A program made the position numbers and the translations under genes. A stretch of 35,091 bases of DNA, taken from the NCBI GenBank assembly GCA_009703055.1, contig WLGW01000013.1, positions 1 through 35,091 of the forward strand. The letters run 5' to 3'. Each line of letters opens with the position of its first letter. Within the stretch, counting starts at the first letter, position 1. This DNA comes from Actinomycetota bacterium. GTDB taxonomy: Bacteria; Actinomycetota; Acidimicrobiia; Acidimicrobiales; Ilumatobacteraceae. Under the pieces are notes generated by a model. That model was not told the origin of the DNA, searched no databases, and worked only from the letters and a program-made list of their open reading frames with translations. Shown one piece after another: positions 1 through 8,712 of the stretch.

Positions 1-264
1 GATTTCAAAAAGGTAGAGATTGCTACTGAAGGTGAAGTTCGGTCATTCACGATTGTTACGTTTGCCGCTCCTGGCGTGCCCGTTCCTTTTGTTGCCGCAA
101 TCATCAACTGCGGTGGCACGAGCGTTCGCGCGAACGTTATTAATTGCGACCCCACACCCGAAGTGGTCAGCCTCGGCATGAAGGTTCGCCTCGCCACCTA
201 TTCACTCGGCAACGACGACAACGGATCTGAAGCCATCGGCTTCGGATTTGAACCAATCAAGTAA
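1..264 (+). CDS. DUF35 OB-fold (Zn-ribbon/OB) protein, C-terminal part
   Basis: The reading frame is open from the first base, so the gene is cut by the window edge. The visible 87 residues look like the OB-fold half of a DUF35 protein: a beta-rich stretch with PGVPVPFVAA, then a VNVxxCDP-like strand and a 'GMKV' turn, ending in FGFEP. In this family an N-terminal zinc ribbon, here outside the window, precedes the OB fold. DUF35 proteins usually sit next to and bind a non-decarboxylating thiolase of the SCP-x type, or act as acyl-CoA-binding partners. The next gene is exactly such a thiolase, 30 bases downstream, which supports the call. The ATG-like starts inside the frame are internal and should not be used. 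Confidence 0.7.
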   Translation, partial: DFKKVEIATEGEVRSFTIVTFAAPGVPVPFVAAIINCGGTSVRANVINCDPTPEVVSLGMKVRLATYSLGNDDNGSEAIGFGFEPIK

Positions 265-294
265 GTACAAGAACAGAGAACACTGGAGAACACC

Positions 295-1500
295 ATGGCA
301 TCAGACGACATCTACATCCTCGGCATTTACATGACGAAGTTCGGTAAGTATCCGGACAGAGACACAGTTGACCTTGCAGCGGAAGCGGTGATGGCAGCAC
401 TCGCAGACGGCGGCGTCACCATGAAGGACATGGGCATTTTGGCTGCAGGTTGCCTCATGGGTCAAGGTGGCATCGGTCAGCAGATTCAGAAGCAGGTCGG
501 CCAAACAGGCATTCCCGTGTACAACGTCTCGAACGCATGCGCTACCGGGGCCACAGCACTGCGTACAGCAATCATGGCCATTAAGGCCGGAGAGTGCGAC
601 ATGGGCCTCGCTGTAGGCGTTGAGAAGCTGGCAGGAGTTGGACTTCTCGGTGCAAGCTCAGGTCCAAAGGGTCCTGGCAAGGAATGGAAAGCAACAGGTC
701 GTTACGGCTCCGTCGCAAACACCGATGGTCTTATCGGTACGGCAAACATGCCCGGCACCTTTGCTCAAGTGGGTATGGAGTACGGGCACAAGTACGGCGG
801 CGCAACATTCGAACTTTTCGCGAAGATCTCCGAAAAGAATCATGCACACTCCACACTCAACCCCCTTGCTGCTTACAACAAGCGGATGACACTTGACGAG
901 ATCATGAATGACATCATGATTGCGTATCCAAACACGCGTCCGATGTGCTCTGCTAACTGCGATGGTGCGGCAGCAGCCGTTGTCGTGAGCGGTAAGAAGT
1001 TGAAGACACTTTCGCTCGAGCAGCAACGTCGAGCCATCAAGGTGTCCGCTTCCGTTCTCACCAGCGATCCATACCAAGAGGCTTGCCAGGTTCTGCCTGA
1101 CGTCAATACGTTGACTCGCATTGCTGCAAAGCAGGCGTACGAACAGGCTGGCGTCTCCCCTTCAGATCTCAATTTGGTTGAACTGCATGACTGTTTTGCA
1201 ACAGCTGAGCTTGTTCATTACGACAACCTCATGTTGTGCGAAGAAGGCGGTGCGGTTGACTTCTTTAATTCGGGCGCAACATGGCGTGACGGCAAGACAC
1301 CAGTCAACGTTTCTGGCGGACTTGAATCCAAGGGTCACCCAATTGCTGCAACTGGCATTGCCAACATCTGGGAAGTGTGCCATCACCTTCGTGGTGAAGC
1401 AGGTCCACGACAGATCGAAGGCGCCAAGGTTGGTTTGGCCCACGTCATCGGATTGGGATCAGCCTGCGGCGTTCATATTCTTGAGAAGTCCGCTCTCTGA
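295..1500 (+). CDS. Thiolase family protein (SCP-x / acetyl-CoA acetyltransferase-like)
   Basis: A 401-residue thiolase-fold protein. The nucleophilic cysteine is C82 in NACATG; H298 lies in the HDCF motif typical of SCP2-type thiolases; H348 lies in the GHP motif of GGLESKGHP; C391 near the C-terminus supplies the second cysteine. These residues support an intact Claisen-condensing or thiolytic active site acting on CoA thioesters. The SCP-x subgroup is linked to degradation of branched or sterol-like acyl chains, but the substrate cannot be read from the sequence. The start is ATG 295 with a GGAG ribosome binding site six bases upstream. The DUF35 protein just upstream is the usual partner, so the two probably form a complex. 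Confidence 0.88.
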   Translation: MASDDIYILGIYMTKFGKYPDRDTVDLAAEAVMAALADGGVTMKDMGILAAGCLMGQGGIGQQIQKQVGQTGIPVYNVSNACATGATALRTAIMAIKAGECDMGLAVGVEKLAGVGLLGASSGPKGPGKEWKATGRYGSVANTDGLIGTANMPGTFAQVGMEYGHKYGGATFELFAKISEKNHAHSTLNPLAAYNKRMTLDEIMNDIMIAYPNTRPMCSANCDGAAAAVVVSGKKLKTLSLEQQRRAIKVSASVLTSDPYQEACQVLPDVNTLTRIAAKQAYEQAGVSPSDLNLVELHDCFATAELVHYDNLMLCEEGGAVDFFNSGATWRDGKTPVNVSGGLESKGHPIAATGIANIWEVCHHLRGEAGPRQIEGAKVGLAHVIGLGSACGVHILEKSAL

Positions 1501-2654
1501 GCGAAGACGCCCTTGCACAGGGTTTCGTAGACCCAGCTTTCGAGCCTGTACGCGAAGCCTTCATCAATAACTTCATTGAGCATGCCGAAATCGGTGCCTC
1601 TGTTTCCATCTCTGTCGATGGTCGTACTGTCGTTGATCTCTGGGGTGGATTTGCTAATCCGCAACGCACTCGTACATGGGATCAAGATCAATTGGTCAAT
1701 GCATTCTCCGTCGGCAAAGGCATTACAGCTGTCGTTGCCGCACAGTGTGTAGCACGAGGAGAAGTGTCGTACGACTCTGAAGTCGCATCGCTATGGCCAG
1801 AGTTTGCATGCCACGGCAAGGAACACCTCACTCTTCGCGATCTTCTAGGACATCGATCAGGTCTCCCTGCAATACGACCACGTATGGCGCCTGGGTCCAT
1901 GATGCAGTGGTCTCAGATGACCAATGCACTTGCTGTCGAGAAACCATGGTGGACACCCGGTGTCACCCATGGATATCACGTCAACACCTTTGGCTTTCTG
2001 GTGGGCGAAGTCCTCCGACGCGCAACAGGACTCACCGTGGGTCAACTCATCAGTCGCGACATCGCAACTCCCCTGCAAGCAGATGTGTACCTCGGAGCAC
2101 CCGACCACCTTCATCAACGGATGGCTGATTTTGAGTGGCCAGGCGAGCCAATGCCCGAAGAAGAACCGCCTGGGCTTACCGAAGAACAGTTGATGCAGAT
2201 CAATACGTATTACAACCCGTCTGGTCTTTCAGGAGCTGGCGTGGTGAATTCGCCCGAATGGCGCCGGGCTGAGATGCCCAGTACAAACATGCATGCCAGT
2301 GCGCGGGGTGTTGCCGCTCTGTACCGCGTACTTGCCCATGGCGGTACTCATGGTGGCGTCGAGATTGTTCCGTCTGCAGTTCTTTCCGAAGCAGTCACAG
2401 AGGTCTCTCACGGTGATGACGCCGTTCTTGGCAGGGTCTCTCGCTTTGCTCATGGATTTCAGATTCCCATCCCTGAGCGCGGCTTTGGGCCGAATCCCAA
2501 TGCGTTCGGTCATTACGGAGCTGGTGGTTCTGTCGGTTTCTGTGACCCCACTGCGAAAGTTGGTTTCGGATATGTCATGAATCAGATGGGACCGCGCTGG
2601 CAGAATCCTCGTAACAAGGCACTCATAGAGGCGCTCTATCTCTGTCTTCAGTGA
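1497..2654 (+). CDS. Serine beta-lactamase-family hydrolase (class C / EstB-like esterase)
   Basis: A 385-residue class C beta-lactamase/esterase-like hydrolase when read from CTG 1497. The catalytic SxxK is S71-V-G-K74; a YHVNTFG segment supplies the tyrosine motif; an FGHYGAGGSVGF stretch near the C-terminus matches the third motif of family VIII esterases. No signal peptide is visible, so it is probably cytoplasmic and an esterase or amidase rather than a resistance enzyme. Start: the frame has a stop at 1482-1484 and no ATG, GTG or TTG until TTG 1692, which would remove the conserved N-terminus (VDPAF, VVDLWGG) and leave only five residues before the SxxK serine. CTG 1497 overlaps the thiolase stop as CTGA and has GAGAAG eight bases upstream, so it is the likeliest start. 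Confidence 0.8.
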   Translation: MSEDALAQGFVDPAFEPVREAFINNFIEHAEIGASVSISVDGRTVVDLWGGFANPQRTRTWDQDQLVNAFSVGKGITAVVAAQCVARGEVSYDSEVASLWPEFACHGKEHLTLRDLLGHRSGLPAIRPRMAPGSMMQWSQMTNALAVEKPWWTPGVTHGYHVNTFGFLVGEVLRRATGLTVGQLISRDIATPLQADVYLGAPDHLHQRMADFEWPGEPMPEEEPPGLTEEQLMQINTYYNPSGLSGAGVVNSPEWRRAEMPSTNMHASARGVAALYRVLAHGGTHGGVEIVPSAVLSEAVTEVSHGDDAVLGRVSRFAHGFQIPIPERGFGPNPNAFGHYGAGGSVGFCDPTAKVGFGYVMNQMGPRWQNPRNKALIEALYLCLQ

Positions 2655-2687
2655 GTATTTCTTACCTGCAGCGTGCAAGGATGCAGT

Positions 2688-3917
2688 ATGAGCAATAGTT
2701 CCGCAATTCGTCCGACCGACCTATTGCGTATCAAGCCATTCCGATTGCTGTGGCTGAACAGTTTCATCTTCATCTTGGTGCAGAGCACCCAACGTTTCGC
2801 CTTCGTGTGGCTTGCGCTTGGCCTCGGTGCCAAATCCGACATCAGCGGACTCATTCTCTTCGTGATGGGCCTACCGGCTCTCCTCATCTCGCTCCCCGTC
2901 GGCGTCATGAGCGATCACATGAATCGACGAACGCTGTTAATCGTGAGCCAGATTGGTGCCACTGGTATCACGGTTGCCATCGCAACGATGATCACGATGG
3001 ATGCAATGACCATTCGGTGGGCAGTGATTGGTTCCTGCATCTCTGGCATCTTTATTGCATTGGGTACACCGGTCCGTTCAGCAATTGTTCCGACATTGGT
3101 CCCTAGCGACAAGCTGGTGGGGGCGATTGCAATCAGCACCATCGGAAACAATTTTGGACTCATCATCGGCCCCATTGCCGCAGGACCTGCGATTGATATC
3201 TGGGGAATCAAAGGAGCCTTCTGGCTTCAAGCAGCTCTTTATGCAATTGGTTTCCTCACACTTGTTCCCCTTCAACTACCACCAAGCCACAACACACATC
3301 GCAAGAGACTGCGCGAGGAGATCTTTGGTGGCATCTCATTCATTCAGAGCAATGCTGCTGTTCGATCCTTCTTTGTTTTATTGGCAGGCTCGGTTCTCTT
3401 CATGATGGCTCCTTGGATTGTTCTTGGTCCCCAAATTGCCAAAGAACAAGCTGGAGCCAGTGCGAGTCAAACAACAGTTCTGTTTGCAATGCTCGGAGTT
3501 GGCCAGTTGCTGACATCCACACTCATTATGCGTTTCAACCACAAAATGGTGCGCAAGGGAATGTGGTTCATGTGCGGGTTGTGCTGGGGTGGTTCCATTC
3601 AGGCGCTGTTAGGACAGTCAACATCAATCCTCTGGATGGGAGTTCTTCTCTTTGCATGGGGAATGGGTGGTGGCTTCTACATGAATCTCAGCCAAACACT
3701 TATCCAGAACAACACTCCACCGCAGGTGATGGGTCGCGTGATGGCCTTTCACTCATTACTCATGAGTGGATTAGCTCCGACAGGAGCCCTCATCGTTGGT
3801 GTCATTGCACGACGCATCGATAGTGCACCACTCACCTTCTCCATTGCCGGAGTACTGATGTTGTTGCTCGCAATCTTCTTCCTCACAGCGAAGAAGCACT
3901 TGCGCCCGATGGCATAG
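2688..3917 (+). CDS. MFS transporter (efflux type)
   Basis: A 409-residue polytopic membrane protein with about twelve hydrophobic segments and a basic cytoplasmic loop near the middle (HNTHRKRLREE). The D-H-M-N-R-R-T stretch between the second and third helices matches the MFS motif-A loop (GxxxDxxxRR). The overall pattern resembles the EntS/macrolide-efflux branch of the major facilitator superfamily; the substrate is unknown. I chose ATG 2688 because AAGGA lies six bases upstream. An in-frame GTG at 2673 would lie upstream of this ribosome binding site. It follows the beta-lactamase gene by 33 bases on the same strand, so co-expression is likely. It converges on pyk with only a short gap and no clear terminator. 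Confidence 0.85.
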   Translation: MSNSSAIRPTDLLRIKPFRLLWLNSFIFILVQSTQRFAFVWLALGLGAKSDISGLILFVMGLPALLISLPVGVMSDHMNRRTLLIVSQIGATGITVAIATMITMDAMTIRWAVIGSCISGIFIALGTPVRSAIVPTLVPSDKLVGAIAISTIGNNFGLIIGPIAAGPAIDIWGIKGAFWLQAALYAIGFLTLVPLQLPPSHNTHRKRLREEIFGGISFIQSNAAVRSFFVLLAGSVLFMMAPWIVLGPQIAKEQAGASASQTTVLFAMLGVGQLLTSTLIMRFNHKMVRKGMWFMCGLCWGGSIQALLGQSTSILWMGVLLFAWGMGGGFYMNLSQTLIQNNTPPQVMGRVMAFHSLLMSGLAPTGALIVGVIARRIDSAPLTFSIAGVLMLLLAIFFLTAKKHLRPMA

Positions 3918-3950
3918 AACAACTACCGAACTGGGTGACGATAAGAAGTG

Positions 3951-5303
3951 CTACGGCTCTCGGTGTAAAAGAATCGTGTCGGCATCTGAACGAGGATGAA
4001 GTCGTGATGCACACACAACAATCTCATCACCGCTCTGCAGCATGCCGATGTCTTTTGTCAACTTGATTGCTGATGTCACAGCCGACGTAAAGTTTCTATC
4101 TCGCTCGAGCACAAGCGGATACACACCCCTGTTGACGTTGAGTTGTCGAGATCTGTCATCGCTTGGAGTAATCGCGACAATTGGACACGATGGACGACAT
4201 GAGGCCATCAACCTCGCCGAGAAACCAGAAAGCGAAATGGACAGGATGAACTTGGCGGAGGTGCGTTTCGCTAATGCGCTCGCAGCCGCTGTGACAGCAG
4301 CCGCGCCGGGGTTCTCATCTGCAAAGTAGTTCGGCATCGATACATGCTTCTCAGATTCTTGACAAATACGTGCCATCGCACGAACCGCTTCAGAAGGATT
4401 CAATCCGACTGCTGTCTCCCCTGACAGCATCACTGCGTCGAAGCCATCTCGAACAGCGCCACTCACATCAGCTACCTCGGCACGAGTGGGACGCGATGAG
4501 GTTGTCATTGACTCAAGCATTTCCGTTGCACAGATAGAGACAACTCCCTGTCGTAGGGCGCTCAGTGCAATTCGACTCTGCGCATCGGGGACACTCTCAT
4601 ATGGTGTCTCCACTCCAAGATCACCACGAGCCGCCATCACACCGTCACTGACGGCACAGATTTCATCGATTCGAGCCAATGCCTGTGGACGTTCAATTTT
4701 TGCAAAGACCATGATGTCTTCGCCCACTAGTTCACGAATCGATATGACATCATTTGGTGTTTGAACAAAAGAGACTGCAACGATTTCCACTCCGAGATCT
4801 CGTGCGACCGTGAGATCATCAAGATCCTTTTGAGACAACACACTGCCTCGGACTTCGGTGTCAGGGAGATTGACGCCCTTGCCCTGCTGCAGGTAGCCCC
4901 CTCGAACAACACGGAGCGAGAACTCATTGCCAGTGATGTCTTCCACAACGGTTTCAATACGACCATCATCCATCAAGATGCGATGCCCGATTGCGAGACC
5001 ACGGGAGCCATCACCTTGTGAAGACTCAATTCCTAAATCAGACAACTTGAAACTCACGTTCGAGCCCGTCTCAAGATCAAGAGACATCGGGGCAAAACGA
5101 AGCTTTGGGCCTTGAATGTCCACCATGATTCCGGTGTGAGGAGCAGCTTCACGCACCAAGGAAATCGCCTTCGGTAAATCTTGCGTGGAGAGATGCGAAC
5201 AGTTCAGTCGAAATACTGAGACCCCAGCAGCGACGAGACTCTGAATCCCGTCGAAGGACAACGAAGCTGGCCCAAGTGTGGCAACAATCTTTGTTAATCG
5301 CAT
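3951..5303 (-). CDS. pyk: Pyruvate kinase
   Basis: A 450-residue pyruvate kinase, which converts phosphoenolpyruvate and ADP to pyruvate and ATP. It opens MRLTKIVATLGPAS and shows DIQGPKLR, the FAKIERP lysine/glutamate motif for Mg and substrate, ARGDLGVE, the MLESM and RPTRAEVADV active-site segments, and MLSGETA. Minor departures from the common consensus are RLNCSH for RLNFSH and ATEMLESM for ATQMLESM. The start is ATG 5303; a longer frame upstream is only the translated tRNA-Leu 3' half. There is no room for a ribosome binding site because the tRNA CCA ends at 5304, so translation is probably leaderless after tRNA processing or relies on a signal inside the tRNA. Glycolytic neighbours tpiA, pgk and gap lie upstream on the same strand. 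Confidence 0.93.
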   Translation of the reverse strand: MRLTKIVATLGPASLSFDGIQSLVAAGVSVFRLNCSHLSTQDLPKAISLVREAAPHTGIMVDIQGPKLRFAPMSLDLETGSNVSFKLSDLGIESSQGDGSRGLAIGHRILMDDGRIETVVEDITGNEFSLRVVRGGYLQQGKGVNLPDTEVRGSVLSQKDLDDLTVARDLGVEIVAVSFVQTPNDVISIRELVGEDIMVFAKIERPQALARIDEICAVSDGVMAARGDLGVETPYESVPDAQSRIALSALRQGVVSICATEMLESMTTSSRPTRAEVADVSGAVRDGFDAVMLSGETAVGLNPSEAVRAMARICQESEKHVSMPNYFADENPGAAAVTAAASALAKRTSAKFILSISLSGFSARLMASCRPSCPIVAITPSDDRSRQLNVNRGVYPLVLERDRNFTSAVTSAIKLTKDIGMLQSGDEIVVCASRLHPRSDADTILLHREP

Positions 5304-5390
5304 TGGTGTCGAAGGGGGGACTTGAACCCCCACGCCCTCACGAGCGCCAGTCCCTTAAACTGGTGCGTCTGCCTATTTCGCCACTTCGAC
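5304..5390 (-). tRNA. tRNA-Leu, anticodon AAG, CCA encoded
   Basis: A full class II cloverleaf reads from 5390 down. The acceptor GTCGAAG pairs perfectly with CTTCGAC. The D stem is GCG/CGC. The anticodon stem CCAGT/ACTGG encloses the loop TTAAGGG. A long variable arm (GCTC/GGGC) marks it as a leucine-type tRNA. The T stem GGGGG/CCCCC encloses TTCAAGT. Discriminator A is at 5307 and CCA is encoded at 5304-5306. Counting from U33 gives anticodon AAG (bases 5354-5356), which reads CUU, and CUC if A34 becomes inosine. G37 fits a CUN decoder. Bacteria normally carry GAG here. The ATG of pyk follows the CCA with no gap. Confidence 0.92.
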
Positions 5391-5401
5391 GTGGAATGTA
5401 A

Positions 5402-5430
5402 AGGTTAGCCAGGGAAGACCCGGGAACCAA
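5402..5430 (-). promoter_or_regulatory. Possible promoter for tRNA-Leu and pyk
   Basis: On the minus strand, TTGGTT (5430-5425) and TAACCT (5407-5402) are separated by 17 bases. The TAnnnT -10 box lies 11 bases before the tRNA 5' end, which would leave a leader of about four bases. The -35 match is weak (three of six), so this is a candidate only. It would drive tRNA-Leu together with the abutting pyk gene. Confidence 0.35.
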
Positions 5431-5434
5431 CGGA

Positions 5435-5674
5435 CTAGTTGCTCAGCAAGAACGCCAAGGCGACAACAGTGAACAGCCATACGGTCGCAAAGACTGCGGT
5501 AATGCGGTTCAAGTTGCGCTCAGCAGCTGCAGATCCAAGTCCGGCGCCAGCACCGCCTCCGAACATGTCGGAGAGGCCTCCGCCCTGGCCACTATGAAGC
5601 AGAACTCCGACAATCGTCGAGAACATGGCAATCACATTGATGACAAGAGTGAGGTAGAGAATGACTGTACGCAC
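5435..5674 (-). CDS. secG: Protein translocase subunit SecG
   Basis: A 79-residue protein with two hydrophobic helices (about residues 4-26 and 57-78) joined by the glycine-rich loop HSGQGGGLSDMFGGG, the SecG signature. SecG is the accessory membrane subunit of the SecYEG channel. The start is GTG 5674, with AGGA about nine bases upstream. It lies 48 bases downstream of tpiA in the order gap-pgk-tpiA-secG that is common in Gram-positive bacteria, and is probably transcribed with them. Confidence 0.92.
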   Translation of the reverse strand: MRTVILYLTLVINVIAMFSTIVGVLLHSGQGGGLSDMFGGGAGAGLGSAAAERNLNRITAVFATVWLFTVVALAFLLSN

Positions 5675-5722
5675 GGTTGATAATCCTATCTGTCGGAAAT
5701 GGGCTTCCCAGCCTTATCCCCT

Positions 5723-6511
5723 TCAGTCCTGATGGAGCCGATACTGGACAATGCGGGCGAACTCGTCAGGATCAAGGCTGGCGCCGCCTACAAGGGCACC
5801 ATCGATGTCTGGCTGAGCCATGAGCTCCGCAATGTTGGCAGCCTTAACTGAGCCTCCGTATTGAATCCGCACTTGTTGGGCGGTTTCAGCCCCAAACAAC
5901 ACCCCAACTTCACGTCGGATAGCGCCACAGACATCCTGAGCATCCTGTGAGGTAGCCGTCTTGCCTGTTCCAATCGCCCAAATGGGCTCGTAGGCAATCA
6001 CAAGCGAAGAGACCTGCTCTGGAGTGAGCTGTGCCAGCGCAGCGCGCACCTGCCCGAGCACTTTGTCATTGGTTGAACCAGATTCACGCTCTTCCAATGT
6101 CTCACCGCAGCACACGATCGGAATCATGTTGTTGGACAGGATGGCGCGAACCTTCTTATGCACGATTGCATCGGTCTCACCAAAAACTTCGCGTCGTTCA
6201 CTGTGACCACAGATGACGTAACGAACATTCAACTTGCTCAAAAAAGCAGGTGACACTTCACCGGTAAACGCACCATTGTCATCTTCGTGGCAATGCTGTG
6301 CGCCCAAGATGAACCGCAGATGGTCACCTTCGAACAAAGTTTGCACACTACGGATATCGGTGAAAGGTGGATGGATCGTCACGTCGACTGCGTCAAAGTC
6401 ATCCTTGCCCACCAGGTAGGCCAACTTCTGAATGCACTGAATCGCTTCATAGTGATTCAGGTTCATCTTCCAGTTACCACTGATGATGGGTTGTCTTTTG
6501 TTATTTAACAT
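5723..6511 (-). CDS. tpiA: Triosephosphate isomerase
   Basis: A 262-residue TIM-barrel enzyme interconverting dihydroxyacetone phosphate and glyceraldehyde 3-phosphate. Catalytic K15 lies in SGNWKMN, H103 in CGHSERR, and the base E175 in AYEPIWAIGTGKTA. The phosphate-binding YGGSVKAAN and GALVGGASL loops close the barrel. The start is ATG 6511, with GAGGTG six bases upstream inside the end of pgk; a longer reading from 6550 would lack this signal. The gene overlaps the pgk stop by 11 bases, so translation of the two is probably coupled. Confidence 0.95.
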   Translation of the reverse strand: MLNNKRQPIISGNWKMNLNHYEAIQCIQKLAYLVGKDDFDAVDVTIHPPFTDIRSVQTLFEGDHLRFILGAQHCHEDDNGAFTGEVSPAFLSKLNVRYVICGHSERREVFGETDAIVHKKVRAILSNNMIPIVCCGETLEERESGSTNDKVLGQVRAALAQLTPEQVSSLVIAYEPIWAIGTGKTATSQDAQDVCGAIRREVGVLFGAETAQQVRIQYGGSVKAANIAELMAQPDIDGALVGGASLDPDEFARIVQYRLHQD

Positions 6512-7616
6512 TTGGTGCACCTCGCAAAGCAGCCAGACCAGGAAGGTCACCTAGTTCAAGAAGTTCCAAAGATGCGCCGCCACCGGTTGACACATGGTCG
6601 ACTTCGTCATCAAGTTTGAATTGAGCAAGTGCTGCGGCACTGTCTCCACCGCCAACGATTGTGAAGGCTTTCGTTGCGGCCATTGCCTCAGCGACTGTGC
6701 GTGTCCCTGCAGCAAAACGTTCATCTTCAAACATGCCCATTGGGCCATTCCAGAAGACTGTCCGTGCGTCCATAATCACGTCAGAGAATGCAGCTGCTGA
6801 ACCCGGTCCGATATCGAGCCCCTTTGCGCCCTCTGGCAATCTTTGTCCGAACGTTGCAAAGTTTCCATTTGCATCAAGACCGACGAGGTCATCAGGAAGA
6901 TGAATGGGCTTACCTGAATCAAGGAGTCGACGACAGGTTGCAATCTGATCCAACTCGCAAATGGAGTCACCCACTGGGTAGCCCTTTGCAGCAAGGAATG
7001 TGAAGCACATTCCTCCACCAATAACTAGTGCGTCCACTACTTGCAAGAGAGACTCAATAACTCCGAGTTTGTCGCTTACCTTTGCACCACCAAGAACAGC
7101 TACAAACGGCCTCTTCGGGTGATCACGGAGACCGCCCATCACTTCCACTTCTTTTTCAAGAAGTCGACCAGCAGCCGATGGCAATGTGCGCGGAGGACCA
7201 ACAATGCTGGCGTGTGCACGGTGTGCAGCACCAAACGCATCATTGACATACATATCGATGCCCTTCACCAATGAAGCTGCAAACTCGGGGCTGTTGCCCT
7301 CTTCGCCGGCATTAAAGCGCAGGTTCTCGAGAAGTTCGACACCAGGTGCCAACTCGGCCAAACGACGACGAACTGGCTCCATGGAGTACTTCGCAACTGG
7401 AGCACCCTTCGGACGACCAAGATGACTTGCGCATACAACTGTTGCACCACGAGATGTCAGCCACTCAATTGTTGGCAATGCTGCACGGATACGGAAGTCG
7501 TCCGTAATCACACGAGCATCGTCGGGGCCTTCCATGGGGACGTTGAAGTCTGTGCGAACGAGAACACGTTTGCCAGAGACATCGCCCAGGTCTTCAAGGA
7601 CCGGTACACGCGACAT
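6501..7616 (-). CDS. pgk: Phosphoglycerate kinase (compact form)
   Basis: A 371-residue phosphoglycerate kinase, making ATP from 1,3-bisphosphoglycerate. Motifs in order: VRTDFNVP, SHLGRPKG, the NLRF segment, YVNDAFGAAHR, GGAKVSDKL, FWNGPMG, and the nucleotide loop VGGGDSAAAL. The protein is about 20-25 residues shorter than the common bacterial length. The shortening is visible around residues 88-97, where RRRLAELAPGVELLENLRF runs straight through without the usual insertion before the NLRF motif. All catalytic motifs remain, so it should be active. ATG 7616 lies nine bases after the gap stop. Part of the gap-pgk-tpiA-secG run. Confidence 0.95.
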   Translation of the reverse strand: MSRVPVLEDLGDVSGKRVLVRTDFNVPMEGPDDARVITDDFRIRAALPTIEWLTSRGATVVCASHLGRPKGAPVAKYSMEPVRRRLAELAPGVELLENLRFNAGEEGNSPEFAASLVKGIDMYVNDAFGAAHRAHASIVGPPRTLPSAAGRLLEKEVEVMGGLRDHPKRPFVAVLGGAKVSDKLGVIESLLQVVDALVIGGGMCFTFLAAKGYPVGDSICELDQIATCRRLLDSGKPIHLPDDLVGLDANGNFATFGQRLPEGAKGLDIGPGSAAAFSDVIMDARTVFWNGPMGMFEDERFAAGTRTVAEAMAATKAFTIVGGGDSAAALAQFKLDDEVDHVSTGGGASLELLELGDLPGLAALRGAPNVK

Positions 7617-7625
7617 GATGAACGC

Positions 7626-8639
<1,014 letters not shown>

Positions 8640-8712
8640 TCACGAAGGCGCACAGGAACCCCTCCGCACCGCCTTAGACCCTAGTTCGCCAACCCCTGTG
8701 GAACAGGATCAG

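Noticed and set aside
1692-1694. TTG as start of the beta-lactamase-family gene
   Set aside because: It would delete the conserved N-terminus and leave only five residues before the SxxK serine.
3918-3950. Terminator between the convergent MFS and pyk genes
   Set aside because: The only inverted match (ACCGA and TCGGT) is too far apart and no T-run follows.
5304-5333. N-terminal extension of pyruvate kinase beginning MGVQVPPSTP
   Set aside because: It is the translated 3' half of tRNA-Leu; the true enzyme starts at ATG 5303.
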